From contig NC_059379.1 in the NCBI RefSeq assembly GCF_019703515.2, forward strand, positions 25,875,880 to 25,939,879: 64,000 bases of DNA. Reading direction: 5' to 3'. Source of the stretch: Myxocyprinus asiaticus (taxonomy: Eukaryota > Chordata > Actinopteri > Cypriniformes > Catostomidae). The translations under genes were made by a program, and so were the position numbers. A model generated the notes under the pieces. It saw only the letters and a program-made list of their open reading frames with translations, did no database searches and was not told the DNA's origin. Position 1 is the first letter of the stretch. The number at the start of each line of letters is the position of its first letter. This document shows, one piece after another, positions 25,936-37,195 of this stretch.

Positions 25936-26275
25936 TGTGTGACACCTTTCAACACTGGACGTGTCCGTTGACGGGACATGAAGCGACACGACGCAACGGC
26001 TTGAGGCTGTCTACACTGAAAGCTTTGAAGTGAACATTATAAATGACACGCAGACAGCATGGACCAATCAGCTATGAGCTTGAGTAAAAAGTCACTGGAG
26101 GAGCTCTGCTGCATGTCAGCAATAGAATGGGGCATCAGTTTACTGTCAGTGCTACGTGACGCACTGGAAAAAAACACTTCGAATGTAGACAGTGTCATTG
26201 ATAAGAATGGTAAAGGTATGCTTTTGATGCAACACGACACGCCAATTGCGTCCAGTGTAGACAGGGTGTGAGGAA
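25936..26275. mobile_element. MITE with ACACY...CACTGGACG termini
   Basis: The left GACACCTTTCAACACTGGACG mirrors the right CGTCCAGTGTAGACAGGGTGT. About 340 bp. It contains a 70-codon ORF with no recognised similarity. Confidence 0.6.
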
Positions 26276-26340
26276 CGGACTGAAATTTAATGAATCTTCC
26301 CCTCTGCCGAAACTCTGAAATGGACTGCAAAAGTTGTATG

Positions 26341-27161
26341 CAGAGTTGGGGAGTAACGAAATACATGTAACGGGATTATGTATTTAAAATACAAAATATA
26401 AGTAACTGTATTCCACTACAGTTACAATTTAAATCATTGTTAATTAGAATACAGTTACATTCATAATGTATTTTGATTACCGAAGAGATTACTTTGCATT
26501 TTATTGTCATTTGTTTCATTTAATATTTAGTCCTTTCAGATGGAAAACATTTATACATATAAATGACGCGATCCAAAGAGCCTTTGAGCAGCGATGAAAC
26601 ACTTATGATGTGTTACATTCATACGAGCAGACAGATAAGTATGTCTGAAGTAAGTTTGGAGCAGAAGAACTGTCAGCTTTACGCTAAGCTAAAATGCTAT
26701 TTCTAGCCATTTTACATGCACGTTACCAGGCACGATCATATTTTTTTATCAAGAAAATTCACGTTAGATCATAATTTTTTTTTCTAGTAAGACCTTTGAT
26801 ATTAGGGCAAAAATAATATTCTTGATGACAATTTTTTTATTGTTTTCCTGTAATAATATCTAAAAATCCTTAAAACAAGATCAGTTTGATTTATCTTGTT
26901 TTAGAAACAACACTGCATAAGATATTTAGGTTTTTCAGAGAATGTATTTTTAACATGTGTATTTTGTCTTACTGTACTGGCAGAGTTTTTATAGTCAAAA
27001 CAAGTGAAAAAATCTACCAGTAATGAAGAAGTAATCCAAAATGTTTAGAATACTTTATTGACCTTGAGTAATCTAATGGAATACATTATAAATTACATTT
27101 TACAGCATGTATTCTGTAATCTGTAGTGGAATACATTTCAAAAGTAACCCTCCCAACCCTG
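26341..27161. mobile_element. hAT-type MITE with 8-bp target duplication
   Basis: Termini CAGAGTTGGGGAGTAAC and, inverted, CAGGGTTGGGAGGGTTAC. GTTGTATG lies immediately outside both ends (26333-26340 and 27162-27169), a perfect 8-bp duplication as hAT elements make. 821 bp, no transposase. Confidence 0.88.
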
Positions 27162-27590
27162 GTTGTATGGACTATAAAAAACAAAAATCAATACAATTTG
27201 ACGCCATTTGATGCTAACGGTACCCGCATGTCTCGTGACCAAATATCACAGACATCAAACCTCACGCAATGTGTCTAATGGAGGAGGGGAGGGGAAGATT
27301 ATCAGTGAATAACAACATACATATTGGTCTGTTCATCAGAGCTATTGTATGGCTTTAGAAGACTTTCAATAGCATGCATGACATATCTGGATCACTTTTA
27401 TGATACGTTCATAGTGCTTTTTAGTCTTTTAAGACCTTGACAGCCCCAGTCCTAATTTACTTTCATCAAAGGAAAACGAGTGGCCAGGATATTCTTTAAA
27501 AAAAAATGAAGTCACCTTTTGTGTTCCATGGAAGAAAGAAAGCTATACGGGTTTGAAATTACATGAACTATTCCTTTAAAGGTGGTTATA

Positions 27591-27591
27591 T

Positions 27592-27687
<96 letters not shown>

Positions 27688-27690
27688 AAG
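27591..27690 (+). repeat. (TG)n-(GA)n compound microsatellite
   Basis: TG run 27591-27632, GA run 27632-27683, then GAAA units. It ends about 15 bp from the splice donor of the adjacent dnah9 exon (27704-27705 on the - strand). Confidence 0.95.
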
Positions 27691-27705
27691 AAAAGGAGTC
27701 CTAAC

Positions 27706-27888
27706 CTTTAAGCCCAGACTGAGCTCTTTTAGAGAGCATTTGATCTCTTGTGTCAGGATATTCATGCGCTCGCACTCCTGGAACGCCAAAACAATATATG
27801 GGGTCCTCTCCTCCACCTTTCCCATCAGCTCCGCCATATTAAAATCTTCCGGAAACTTCTCAAGAATCTCATCAAGCACTTCTTTCAC
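27706..27888 (-). pseudogene. dnah9: dnah9 exon (open in itself)
   Basis: 61 codons without interruption: [20 protein letters not shown], then [20 protein letters not shown] and [17 protein letters not shown]. The VEERTPY..ALQECERMN block is invariant in axonemal dynein heavy chains. Acceptor TGTCCAG|GTG, donor AAG|GTTAGG. It is the only one of the longer dynein exons here without a stop or indel; a Cys in IKCSL replaces the usual Arg. Confidence 0.92.
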
Positions 27889-28448
27889 CTGGACACACAA
27901 AACAGGAAATGTGAGTTCACGCTTTTCCTAAAAACTGTTGTGATAAAGAAGACTTGGAATGTGAAATTGGCAATGAAAACCCAACTGGGTGTGGGTTATT
28001 TAATCATGACCCTCTCAGTAGATCTATTTGTCTGTGTCAGTTACATGAGCAGTTTAATGCAAAGCGGTCATTGCTTACAAATCCCAATCTCTTAACTAAA
28101 AAAGGTCAGCTGTCATAACACATTCAAGCACACTTATAGAGCTCCCATATCTAATCTTTTAAATGTCAGAGGCTCCCAAACCAGCCAACTGCTGGGAAAT
28201 TAGCTCACTGTAACCTCTTCGGGCATGAGGGGGCTTCCAGTGTCTGTCTCAAGACATGACAACATGATTATCCTGACCCTTTTCACAGAGCTCCACAGAG
28301 TCCCTTACTATACACAGCACACATTCGCTCTCTGTTGGTTTAATGAGGTTAAATGTAACATTGATACTCTAAGCTTAAATTTAAGTCAGTTGCAGATGTG
28401 GTCCTCCTCATCTGGGTTAAGTTTGTATCAAAGTATAGTGCATAGGGT

Positions 28449-28756
28449 TGTGGCAATGGGGTGTGGCCGAGCAATGTCTGTGGAGAGCAAGGCTGAGAGA
28501 GTGAGTGCGGTAAGGTTTGACACCTGTGGGAAATCACCTCTAACAGCTGTTTTGTGTTTGCAGTGAGAGGGCAGAGGGATTTAATAGGGCAATCCAGGCA
28601 GCTGGAGGAGAGAGAGAAAGAGATGCATGCAGCAGGAATTATGTGCAACTTTCATGTTGCTGAAAAGCATATATTTGTGTGTCAAATAAATTTACATTAT
28701 ATTGTTTGCCCGGCTCTCGCTTCCTCTTTCATAAAAAGTGTCATGAACCTGTTACA
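28449..28756 (+). repeat. 5' LTR of Gmr1-like element
   Basis: 308 bp, TGTGGCAATGGGG...GTTACA. Contains the AATAAA of CAAATAAATTTACATT. Differs from the 3' LTR by substitutions and a 15-16-bp indel (CTCTAACAGCTGTTTT region near 28540). Confidence 0.9.
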
Positions 28757-28757
28757 G

Positions 28758-28776
28758 TGGTGCCAAAACCCGGGAA
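28758..28776 (+). promoter_or_regulatory. primer binding site of LTR element
   Basis: TGGTGCCAAAACCCGGGAA begins one base after the 5' LTR. The initial TGG fits a tRNA 3' CCA end; the priming tRNA was not identified. Confidence 0.7.
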
Positions 28777-28799
28777 TCGAAGGAGGAAGAAACACTGTC

Positions 28800-29300
28800 A
28801 TGGAGTCCTCGCTGCTGGTCGAAGTAGTCAAGACCCTCGCTGGCATACACCAAGCCCAACATCAGGCTCTGCTTGAGCTACGTGTAGAACAGGAGCAGCA
28901 GTTCCAGGAGCTGTTCAAGGCTCAAGCAGAGGACCAGCAGGTGCTATGGAGCTTTGTACACCAGGAGGAGTCTTCAGCCGCAACTCCAGACACACTTATG
29001 GCCATGACGCACGTTGCGTTGTCCAAGATGGGACCTCAGGATGACCCGGAGGCTTTCATTGTACTCTTTGAGCAGGTGGCCGAAGCATGGAAATGGCCGA
29101 GCACCCACTGGGCGGTCTGCCTACTGCCGCTGTTGTCCGGGGAAGCCCAACTCGTGGTCCATCAACTGCCGGCCAAGAATCTCCTGGTGTATGAGGATCT
29201 GAAAAGAACCATCTTGCAGTGGGTCGGCCGTAGCCCGGAGCAGCATCGCCAGTGCTTCTGGTCACTGACATCCGTTTGCCTTCCCCTGACACCTCCATGA
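28800..29300 (+). pseudogene. gag of Gmr1-like element (truncated frame)
   Basis: The ATG at 28800 opens MESSLLVEVVKTLAGIHQAQ, a Gln/Glu-rich helical stretch, and a SCAN/capsid-like core (DDPEAFIVLFEQVAEAWKWP, WAVCLLPLLSGEAQ). The frame is lost at about 29270, where the sequence continues with gag-like similarity interrupted by stops (TAG near 29346, for example). Confidence 0.8.
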
Positions 29301-29405
29301 TGCCTGCCGAGGGTGGATGCTGGCTGAAGATCGCGACGCCGAGTAGCTGCTCGATCTGATTGTACTGGAGCAGTTCATTGCCTGGCTACTGGAAGGGACA
29401 GAGGA

Positions 29406-29756
29406 GTGGGCATTGCTGGCGAGACAGTCCAGCTAGCTGAGGACCATATGATGGCATATCTGGGTTCCGGCGAGCCCTCTTCTTTCTTTCTCTCTCTCTC
29501 ATCCCTCCCCCTCCCCCTCATCCCATTCCTGTTCCCTGGAAATGGGGAATTCCTTTACCAAAATCCATTCCATGGTCCTGTAGATCGTTCATCCCGCTGG
29601 CCAGTCTGTTGGAGCTGCAGGGAACCTGGGCATTTCTGTGACCGATGCCCCACGATGGAGGTGGAGACATCGGTCTGGGTCCCCCACACACCACAGGCCA
29701 CCCCCGATCGAGCAGGTGTGTACCGGATACCTGTGAGTATAAAGGGGGGTACATAG
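29406..29756 (+). pseudogene. gag C-terminal part with CCHC zinc knuckle
   Basis: A CX2CX4HX4C knuckle (CWSCREPGHFCDRC, 29607-29648) in an ORF that stops at 29756, just before the protease. Typical nucleocapsid end of a Ty3/gypsy-type gag. Confidence 0.8.
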
Positions 29757-30050
29757 CAAGCCTTGGTGGATTCAGTTGTAATCAAACCTCCATTCACCAA
29801 AGCTTGATACAATCCGAGGCTTTGGATACAAGTCGGCGTGTGAAAGTTAGATGTGTGTGCACGGGGTTATTCACGATTACCCATTAGTGATGGTCATCAT
29901 TCAATTTCGGGGATAAAAGCATAGTGTCGAGGCTGCGGTTAGTCCCCACCTCACCCATCCACTAATCTTGGTTACGAATTGGCTGGCATTTACCACTTTA
30001 TTGAGGGAAATTTTTGTGGATGGGTAATATAACAAAGTGTCTCGGTGTGT
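29757..30050 (+). pseudogene. retroviral-type aspartic protease fragment
   Basis: ALVDS (29760-29774) is the start of the LVDSG active site. The Gly codon is one base short, shifting the frame, after which CNQTSIHQSLI continues in the neighbouring frame. Later sequence resembles the remainder of the domain without a clear frame. Confidence 0.6.
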
Positions 30051-30093
30051 GGTTTGCGATTCGCTGGCTGGGGAGGCAGAGCCAGGGTAGTCT

Positions 30094-30710
30094 TTGTCAG
30101 CTCAGCATCAGGATGACGTAAGGGAGGAGGAAGTCTCGGCTTCCCCCTCCCGAGTGGGGATTCCGAAAGAAATCCTCACTGATCAAGGCACAACATTTAT
30201 GTCACACATATTACACGAACTGTATGAATTATTGGGGATTAAATCGATTCGGACCAGCGTTTATCACCCCCAAACAGATGGCTTGGTTGAACGATTTAAT
30301 CAGACACTAAAAAATATGATTCGTAAGTACGTGCACGAAGACGCTCGAAACTGGGACAAGTGGCTTGAGCCGCTATTTTTGCAGTTCGAGAGGTCCCGCA
30401 AGCCTCCATGGGGTTCTCCCCATTTGGATTATTGTACGGGCATTGACTGTGCGGTGTGCTTGATGTCCAATGGAAAAATTGGGAGGAGGGAACTTCAAAT
30501 AGCAAAAACTAAATTCAGTACATTCTTGACCTGAGAGCAGAACTCCACACACTGGGGCAATTAACACAGGAGAATTTGCTCCAGGCACAAGAACGTCAAA
30601 GCCGGCTGTATAATGGGGTGCTCGGCTATGGAAATTTGCACCGAGAGATAAAGTTCTTGTATTACTCCCCACATTGAGCTCTAAATTACTCGCCAATTGT
30701 CAAGGACCCT
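30094..30710 (+). pseudogene. integrase fragment of Gmr1-like element
   Basis: ORF to 30534 with GIPKEILTDQGTTFMS (second catalytic Asp), HPQTDGLVERFNQTLKNMIR (catalytic Glu) and ARNWDKWLEPLFLQF. The N-terminal zinc domain and first Asp are absent. After about 30390 the frame shifts, but the C-terminal sequence continues to about 30710. Located before the RT, not after it. Confidence 0.82.
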
Positions 30711-31740
30711 TTGAGGTCACACGGCGAGTCGATTATAAGGTTAAATGAATGGATAGAGGTAGTCCCTGTGACTTTGACTATGGTGGTTCCGGAGAGGGAG
30801 GAGCTTGGACCAGAGGTGAACTTAAAAGCTACCGATCGAGTCACCCCAGTCACTTGCAGAGACCACACCTCACCGTCACAAGTCACGGAGGTTGCCATGT
30901 TGCAAAGAGAATTCTCTCATGGACAGAATCTTCAGGCCGCACACCACTTACACCACTGTCTACCTGGATGACATCATTATATACAGTAATGATTGGAAGT
31001 GGCACCTGCAGCATCTGAAGGCTGCCCTGAAGTCGTTGAGATGAGAAGGACTCACAGCAAATCCTAAGAAGTGTGCAGTTGGATGGGTGGAAGTTCGGTA
31101 TCTGCGTTTCCATTTGGGTATGGACAGGTGCGGCCCCAAATTGATAAGACAGCAGCGAATGCAGTCTGCCTGAGACCTAAGACCAAAAAGGAGGTGAGAC
31201 AGTTCCTGGGACTGGCTGGCTATTATCATATGTTTGTGCAAAATTATTTGACCGTCACCAGCCCGCTGACTGATCTGACTAAAAAGAGGGCACCAGATCT
31301 GGTCCACTGGATGGAGCCATGTCAACAGGCATTCACGCCTGTGTGAATGAAAGCTGCACTTTGCGGTGGGCAATTATTACACTCTCCTGACTTCTCTATC
31401 CCTTTTATCTTGCAGACGGATGAATCAGACAGGGTTGGGAGTGGTACTGTCCCAGATGGTGGAGGGGGAGGAAAGCCCCGACTAAGTACAGCGCTGTCGA
31501 GAAGGAGTGTTTGGCCATCAAGTGGGTGGTCCTCACCCTCTGGTACTATCTATGTTGAGACGTGCTTTCACCCTCTGTTCGGACCACGCCCCACTCCAGT
31601 GGCTTCATCGCTTGAAGGATACCAACATGCAGATCACCCGTTTGTATCTAGCTCTCCAGCCTTTTAAGTTAGATGTGGTCCACAGGCCGGGGGCGCAGAT
31701 GGCTGTGGCAGATTTCCTCTCCAGGAATGGGGGGGGGGGA
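30711..31740 (+). pseudogene. RT/RNase H of Gmr1-like element, internally deleted
   Basis: An IN-RT linker (MVVPEREELGPEV, about 30781-30820) leads into the pre-RT region. Sequence then jumps to the RT catalytic box YLDDIIIYS (30961-30987), so the fingers and motif A are missing. RNase H follows (FILQTDESD near 31400; CSDHAPLQWLHRL and HRPGAQMAVADFLSRN near 31580-31730). Several stops and frame changes. Confidence 0.8.
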
Positions 31741-31790
31741 GTGAGTGACAGGTCAGATTGCTCCCCGGCCTGAGTAGGGCGATGGGGGTA

Positions 31791-32082
31791 TGTGATGATG
31801 GGGGCATGGCCGAGCGACATCTGTGGAGAGCGAGGCTGAGAGAGTGAGTGCGGTAAGGTTTGACACCTGTGGGAAATCACCTTGTGTTTGCAGTGAGAGT
31901 GCAGAGGGATTTAATAGGGCAATCCAAACTGCCGGAGGAGAAAGAGAAAGAGACACGCAGCAGGAATCATGTGTGTCTTTCATGTTGCTGAAAAGCATAT
32001 ATTTGTTTGTCAAATAAATTTACATTGGATTGTGGGCTCAGCTTTCGCTTCCTCTTTCATAAGAGGTCACGAACATGTCAAA
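31791..32082 (+). repeat. 3' LTR of Gmr1-like element
   Basis: 292 bp, TGTGATGATGGGGGCATGGC...ATGTCAAA, preceded by a purine-rich GCGATGGGGGTA and a G-run (31729-31739). Confidence 0.9.
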
Positions 32083-34052
32083 AGGGTCAAACCAGATAAA
32101 TACTGACCTGAAACAAAACACCACAGTATACTCATTTGCAATTTAAGCCATATTGGTTTTCAAAACGACCCCCTATATTAAAACAACAACAACAACAACA
32201 TAGAAATAATGAAAACAGAAGAAACAAATCTACAGAATGTCATACTGAGAGACTCATTCACCAATAATCAATATAATGAAGCAAGGTAATCAATATAATG
32301 ATGCAAGGTATAAACCTATTAATTATTTTTCATTTAAACTTTTTAATATTTTTAACAATGCATTGCTTGTAATGTACTGTCATGAGAGGGGTTGTATAAA
32401 AACAGATTAAATCAAGCTTGATATGACCCATGCGATTTACAACAGATATCATATGAAAATCTAATAAGTCAGCTGTGTTTGCTAAGGCATTATGCATTAT
32501 ATTGCATATAGTTAAGGATTTTTCAAAACTCCTTAACCTCATTTTTAACTTGTACTGTTTGTGCTACAAACATGATACCACAAATCATGTGGCTTGTTGT
32601 GCAGAAATGTGCAGACTGTTGGACAATGGACCCTTTTCACAGACTATGATGAAGCGTTTCTTTTGTTGCAGTGTAAATCTAACAATTTTTAATTTTAAAT
32701 TAATTCAAATTTAATTCAAATTTTAATTTAAATGATTTGAAAAATGTAGGCGGCGGTGTATTAGCGATATGCGCGACAATCTTGTTATTGGCGCTCACGT
32801 TTGCCAGAGCGAACACATCATTGTTGGTGTGTGTGTGTTTGTGTCCTCCACCTTGTAAATGCGATGCCAATGTTAACTCTTGTTTTACTCAGTTCTCTGT
32901 CTCTATGGCTTTTAGCAAGTCTTCAAATTTTGGCTTTAACATCTGTAGATGAAGCAAAATGTATTTTCCTCTCTACAATTCAGCCATGGTTGTTCATATT
33001 CTCCCAGCTGAACAGCTAGTTCAAGTAGCCACGGCCAAAACTCACTCTATAGGCTAAGCTAGAAAGGGATGGGTGGAGCTTAGCAGGCCACTCAAAATAT
33101 AAACAACAATGTTTTGATAGTGCCTGAGAGGCTCAGTGTTTGTACTTTTGGGGGCGGTAAACCCCTTAATGGCGTACTTATGGTTGTCAATGAACAATAA
33201 ACTGGGATAGTTGAACATATTAAGACATCAAAAAAGCTACACACTTCACCTTTAAAGAAAGTATCCTAGGCTGAATACCAGATACTCTCTCTTAAATGTA
33301 TTTAGTATTGTATTCCAATACATCACATAAAAAAGTAACATATTCAGAACAGTTTTAGAATACATATTTATAAAGGCAAGGCAGAATTATCTGTGATATT
33401 TTCTGAAATGCCACATCTCTTTATTAACATCTAAGTGAATCTAAATAGCTAGTTAGCTATTTATTAGCAAATTTCACGAACTAAGCTCTACCTTGAGATG
33501 TCTCTTTAAGTTAGATGTGGAGTTAGACGCTGATGTTTTTCTTTAAGGAGACAGTTTGCAGTCAACAACAATATCTTCTCCACTTTAGAACATATAAGAA
33601 AATGCTGCCTGTACCTTCAAGAGCCAAAATCTCCTTGCTGTGACACTGAAGCTATCAAACAGGGTTGTCTGATAATGTTCAGAGTGCCATTTTTAACTAT
33701 TTTTTACATTTTAGTCTTCTTCTTAACCCATTATTTGATTGGACTGACAAAAATGTATACATTTTGACACAGTTGGATTAGATGATAACTGGATGCCACT
33801 TGCAGAAATTAAAAATGCAACATAGTGAGGTCGTGTGACAATGTAGTATATGAATGATTTTTACTAGGCTTGCTTCCATATGAAGGCCTGTTTATTCTTT
33901 GATTTTCTATTTCTTTTATTACTGAAACCTTTATTTTTGGATGATTTTAATTATTTTACTCCTTTGATTTCAATTTTCAGTTTCCAATTTGTTTATTTTT
34001 AATTTGTTTGGTTAAAAATTTAATTTAAGATAAATGTAAAAAAAAAATAAAA

Positions 34053-34060
<8 letters not shown>

Positions 34061-34128
<68 letters not shown>
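34061..34128 (+). repeat. (AT)n microsatellite
   Basis: About 34 AT units after an A-rich tract. Confidence 0.95.
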
Positions 34129-34131
<3 letters not shown>

Positions 34132-34604
34132 CAAAGCAATTACAATTGCGGGAAACAATAAATCTTTCTCGCAAATGTAATATTTGTGTAAAAATGTTGC
34201 CGGCTTTTTTGATACTGGTGCACAACACATTCCGGTGTGGTTGCCAGATATTCGATATACCCAATCTCATTATACATGAATAAAATGTTGTATTTTCATT
34301 ATCTAGTCTAGTGTCTACCATTAAACCTTTTGGTGACAGCAGTCCATTTTTAAAGTATCCCAAAAACCACATACACACGAGATGCTGTAATTTTTACCCG
34401 CGACTGTGTTTTCAAATTAGCCCAATTTGGCATGAAAGCACTACCCTGGCAACACTGCAAACACTTCTGCATTGTTCAGAAAAACTGTTCAGAAAAACAA
34501 TTAAGTTTCTCACTTGATTGACAGGATTTTTTTTTTTTTTTCTTTCTGCATTATTTGTGGTCATAATGAGAGAATAATTCTAAAAGTATTCTAACAAAAT
34601 TTAT

Positions 34605-34690
34605 AAAGTAACTGTAACGGGAGCTGAATACAGTATACTTCATTTTTGCATTCTGTTACATGTATTCCGTTACATCCCAACCCTGGGGAA
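34605..34690 (-). mobile_element. hAT-type MITE end fragment
   Basis: On the - strand it reads CCCAGGGTTGGGATGTAACG then GAATACATGTAAC, the terminus of the family seen complete at 26341-27161. The partner end was not found. Confidence 0.6.
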
Positions 34691-34882
34691 GCGCCATTCA
34701 TATTTTCTGATAATGTCAAAATCTAGTTCATACAATCATCATCCTTGGTGTCTCACAATACATAAAACATAACTGTCACATCGTACTGTGACCCAGATGT
34801 AAGTGTTTCTCACCCTTACAAACATTACTAACTATTTGGAAACGTCTGTTCAAGTGCTTTAACATTGAATGTAAATATCTCT

Positions 34883-35083
34883 GGTCCCTATCTGTCACTC
34901 ACTTGAAGTTGTGTCTATGTAGTGACACTATGGGTCACTCTTGGGAGCCCCAAACACCTCTGCTTTTTGAAAAAAGGCCAATGGGAATTGGTGAGTGGAA
35001 TTTGCATGCCACTCCCCCAGACATACGGGTATAAAAAGAGCTGGTATGCAACCACTCATTCAGATTTTCTCTTTGGAGCCGAG
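34883..35083 (+). repeat. DIRS left inverted terminal repeat (copy C)
   Basis: About 28 bp unique to left ends followed by about 175 bp inverted against 38710-38940. Contains CCAAT at 34978-34982 and TATAAAA at 35030-35036, about 260 bp upstream of the ORF1 start: a plausible internal promoter. Confidence 0.88.
34978..35036 (+). promoter_or_regulatory. CCAAT/TATA promoter of DIRS left ITR
   Basis: GGCCAATGGGAATTGG, then GGGTATAAAAAGAGC 48 bp further on. The same pair is kept in copy E and, inverted, in all right ITRs; copy D has lost it. Transcription start not determinable. Confidence 0.6.
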
Positions 35084-35294
35084 CGATTGCATTCAGTGCA
35101 CTGAATTCAGTTCTCCCTACCGTTCACCTCAAACTGCTGGATTTTACGGCGCATTTCAGCGGCTTCCCCCTCTGCACCCGTGGAGTGCAGAGAATGCCCC
35201 TGGGCGCTTCGGCAGAGCAAAACAAAAGAGTATATTCTAAAAGAGTATATTTTCAATCCTAAAAGAGCACCACACACGGAACGTCTTTTTAAAG

Positions 35295-36770
35295 ATGACT
35301 TTCCATTCGTGTGTTATTCCTGGTTGCGCTCATTATCTCTCCACTTCTGATGGCCACGATCGCTGTCTTACGTGTCTGGACGCTACCCACGCAGAGACAT
35401 CGTTCGTGGATGGGTCTTGTCCTCATTGCGAGAACAAGACCATGGCAACATTGCGGTCGTGGCTTGCCTTCGTAAGAAAGCAAGCCACCCCAGCGGCTCC
35501 CCACCTCGGTCCTTCTACCTACGGGTATGAGGCCGCATCGGTTAGCACTGGGGACGATTTCGGGACTTCAGTTGGAGCACCTCCGCCGGGTAACCCCCCA
35601 CGGACCTCCCATTCCTCAGCACACTCGCTTGCCCCGGTCGGGCTCTCGGATGAGACCGCCGGCTCGTCTCAGGGCAAGTTCGACCTCTTATTCGGGGTCC
35701 GGGAAGACAATGAGTTATCGAGCGCAGCATCGGAGAGCGGGCTCGTCCAGTCTGACGCGGAGGCTTCGGCTGGGCTTCCTCCTTCGGGTATGGTCGCCCA
35801 GTCTCAGGCCGACACGGAGATGACGGACATGCTTTCCCAGGCAGCCTCAAGCGTCGGGCTAGAGTGGAACCCTCAACTCTCCCCTGAACCCTCGCGGCTC
35901 GATGATTAGTTCCTGGGAGCAGAGCGCCGCTCACGGCCGCACCCTGCCCCGGTCCCTTTCTTCCCGGAAGTGCATGAGGAGCTGACAAGATCGTGGGGGG
36001 CACCATTTACTACCCAATACTGATCTTTCAGCTCCTCCGCTCTCACTACCCTCGATGGTGGGACGGCCAAGGGGTTTTCGGTGATCCCCCAGGTGGATAA
36101 GGCGCTCGCGGTGCACTTGTGCCTGCAGAGCAATGCCAACTGGTGTGGGCGCCCGAAGCTCCCGTCCAGGGCCTGTAGGTTTATGTCATCTCTGACGGCT
36201 AAGGCCTATGGTGCAGCTGGACAAGCCGCCTCTGCCCTGCATGCCATGGCTCTCCTGCAGGTACACCAAGCCAAGGTGTTAAAAGAGCTGCACGAGGAAA
36301 GTTCTGACCCGGGATTGATGCAGGAACTGCGCTCGGAGACCGACCTCGCTCTCCAGGCGACGAAGGTCACGGCATGGTCTCTCAGGCAGGCGATGTCCAC
36401 ACTGGTGGTCCAGGAGCGCCACCTTTGGCTCAACCTGGTCGAGATGAGAGAGGCTGACAAGGCACAGTTCCTTGACGCCCCCATTTTCCAGGTTGGCCTG
36501 TTCAGCGACACCGTCGAGGACTTTGACCAGCAGTTCTCGGTGGTGAAGCAGCAGATGGAGGCTATTCAACACATCCTGACCCGGCGCGGCTCAAGACCCC
36601 ACACCCTGTCTGCTCGTCGCCAAGGGTGTCCTCCTGCAGCAACAGCACTGGCTCCGCCGCAGCCTGCCCCTGTGACCTGGCCCCGGCATGGAGCCCACCG
36701 CAGGAAGCAGATGCCACCCATCTCACAGCTGGCCGCAAAGAACCCAAGGAAGGTTTCGAAGCGCCTCTGA
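35295..36770 (+). pseudogene. DIRS ORF1 (gag-like), two nonsense codons (copy C)
   Basis: 491-codon frame starting MTFHSCVIPGCAHYLSTSD. The N-terminus has a Cys/His pattern (CVIPGC, GHDRCLTC, then CPHC) suggesting zinc binding. An acidic Ser-rich middle follows (SSAASESGLVQSDAEAS, EMTDMLSQAASSVGLEWNPQ), then a helical C-terminal half (LTAKAYGAAGQAASALHAMA, VQERHLWLNLVEMREADKAQ) and a basic Pro-rich tail. TAG at 35907-35909 and TGA at 36021-36023 interrupt it; copies D/E suggest Trp or another sense codon there. Presumed structural (gag-equivalent) role by position only. Confidence 0.82.
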
Positions 36771-37195
36771 GATGGGCGACCCAGGGATGAGGAGACCCGC
36801 TTCTATGGAGCTGGAAGACAGACCACTCCATGCCCCGGTGGAGGGCCAGGAGGAGAATCTTTTGTTTCATTTTTTGCCGCATGCCCAAGAGGCTGCAGTA
36901 CCCAAAACTTCAACAAAAGAATGGTTTTCTTGTTCCCTGGGTCACATGTCAGGTGCACACAGCCGTCGTCCCATTTCGGCAGGTTTGGTGCTCCAGCGGC
37001 AGACCCCCCACCCCTAGCTGTGGTTCCGATGGACTGCGGGGATGATATTCCTCCTCCCCCTTCTCGACCAATCTTATGGTGGGTGTCAGGAGCCAGGTAA
37101 GTGCTTCGATGTCTCTGGACTCAGCATGGCCATGGGGTTTGAGCCCCCTCGACGTGGTGCCTCAGGCTTCGCCCCACCGCGAGGCCCCACCTGAC

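Larger units (their letters stand above)
25796..27581. mobile_element. foldback element carrying nested MITEs
   Basis: The left terminus AAAGGAACAGTTCACCCAAA and right terminus GAACTATTCCTTTAAAGG are inverted. The repeats extend inward over stretches such as AAAAAGTTGT...CATTTATGATACG-type arms (25880-25930 against 27370-27425). Two other elements have inserted into it (25936-26275 and 26341-27161). No coding capacity. Confidence 0.7.
28449..32082 (+). mobile_element. Gmr1-like LTR retrotransposon
   Basis: Two LTRs (28449-28756 and 31791-32082), flanked by AGGGT on both sides (28444-28448 and 32083-32087), a 5-bp target duplication. Between them lie, in order, a primer site, gag, CCHC knuckle, protease, integrase, RT and RNase H fragments. 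Integrase upstream of RT is the Ty1/copia order, while the protein families are Ty3/gypsy, a combination known from the Gmr1 group of deuterostome elements. All frames are interrupted and the N-terminal half of RT is missing. It sits in a dnah9 intron, antisense to that gene. Confidence 0.85.
32088..34882 (-). other. dnah9: dnah9 intron sequence between LTR element and DIRS C
   Basis: No exon recognised. Contains a short (ACA)n run near 32181, a GC-richer stretch at 32740-33250 that may be an old repeat, and an (AT)n tract at 34061-34128. Confidence 0.6.

Noticed and set aside
35295..35909. 204-codon ORF as an intact host zinc-finger gene
   Set aside because: It is the first part of DIRS ORF1; the same frame continues after the stop to 36770 and recurs in copies D and E.
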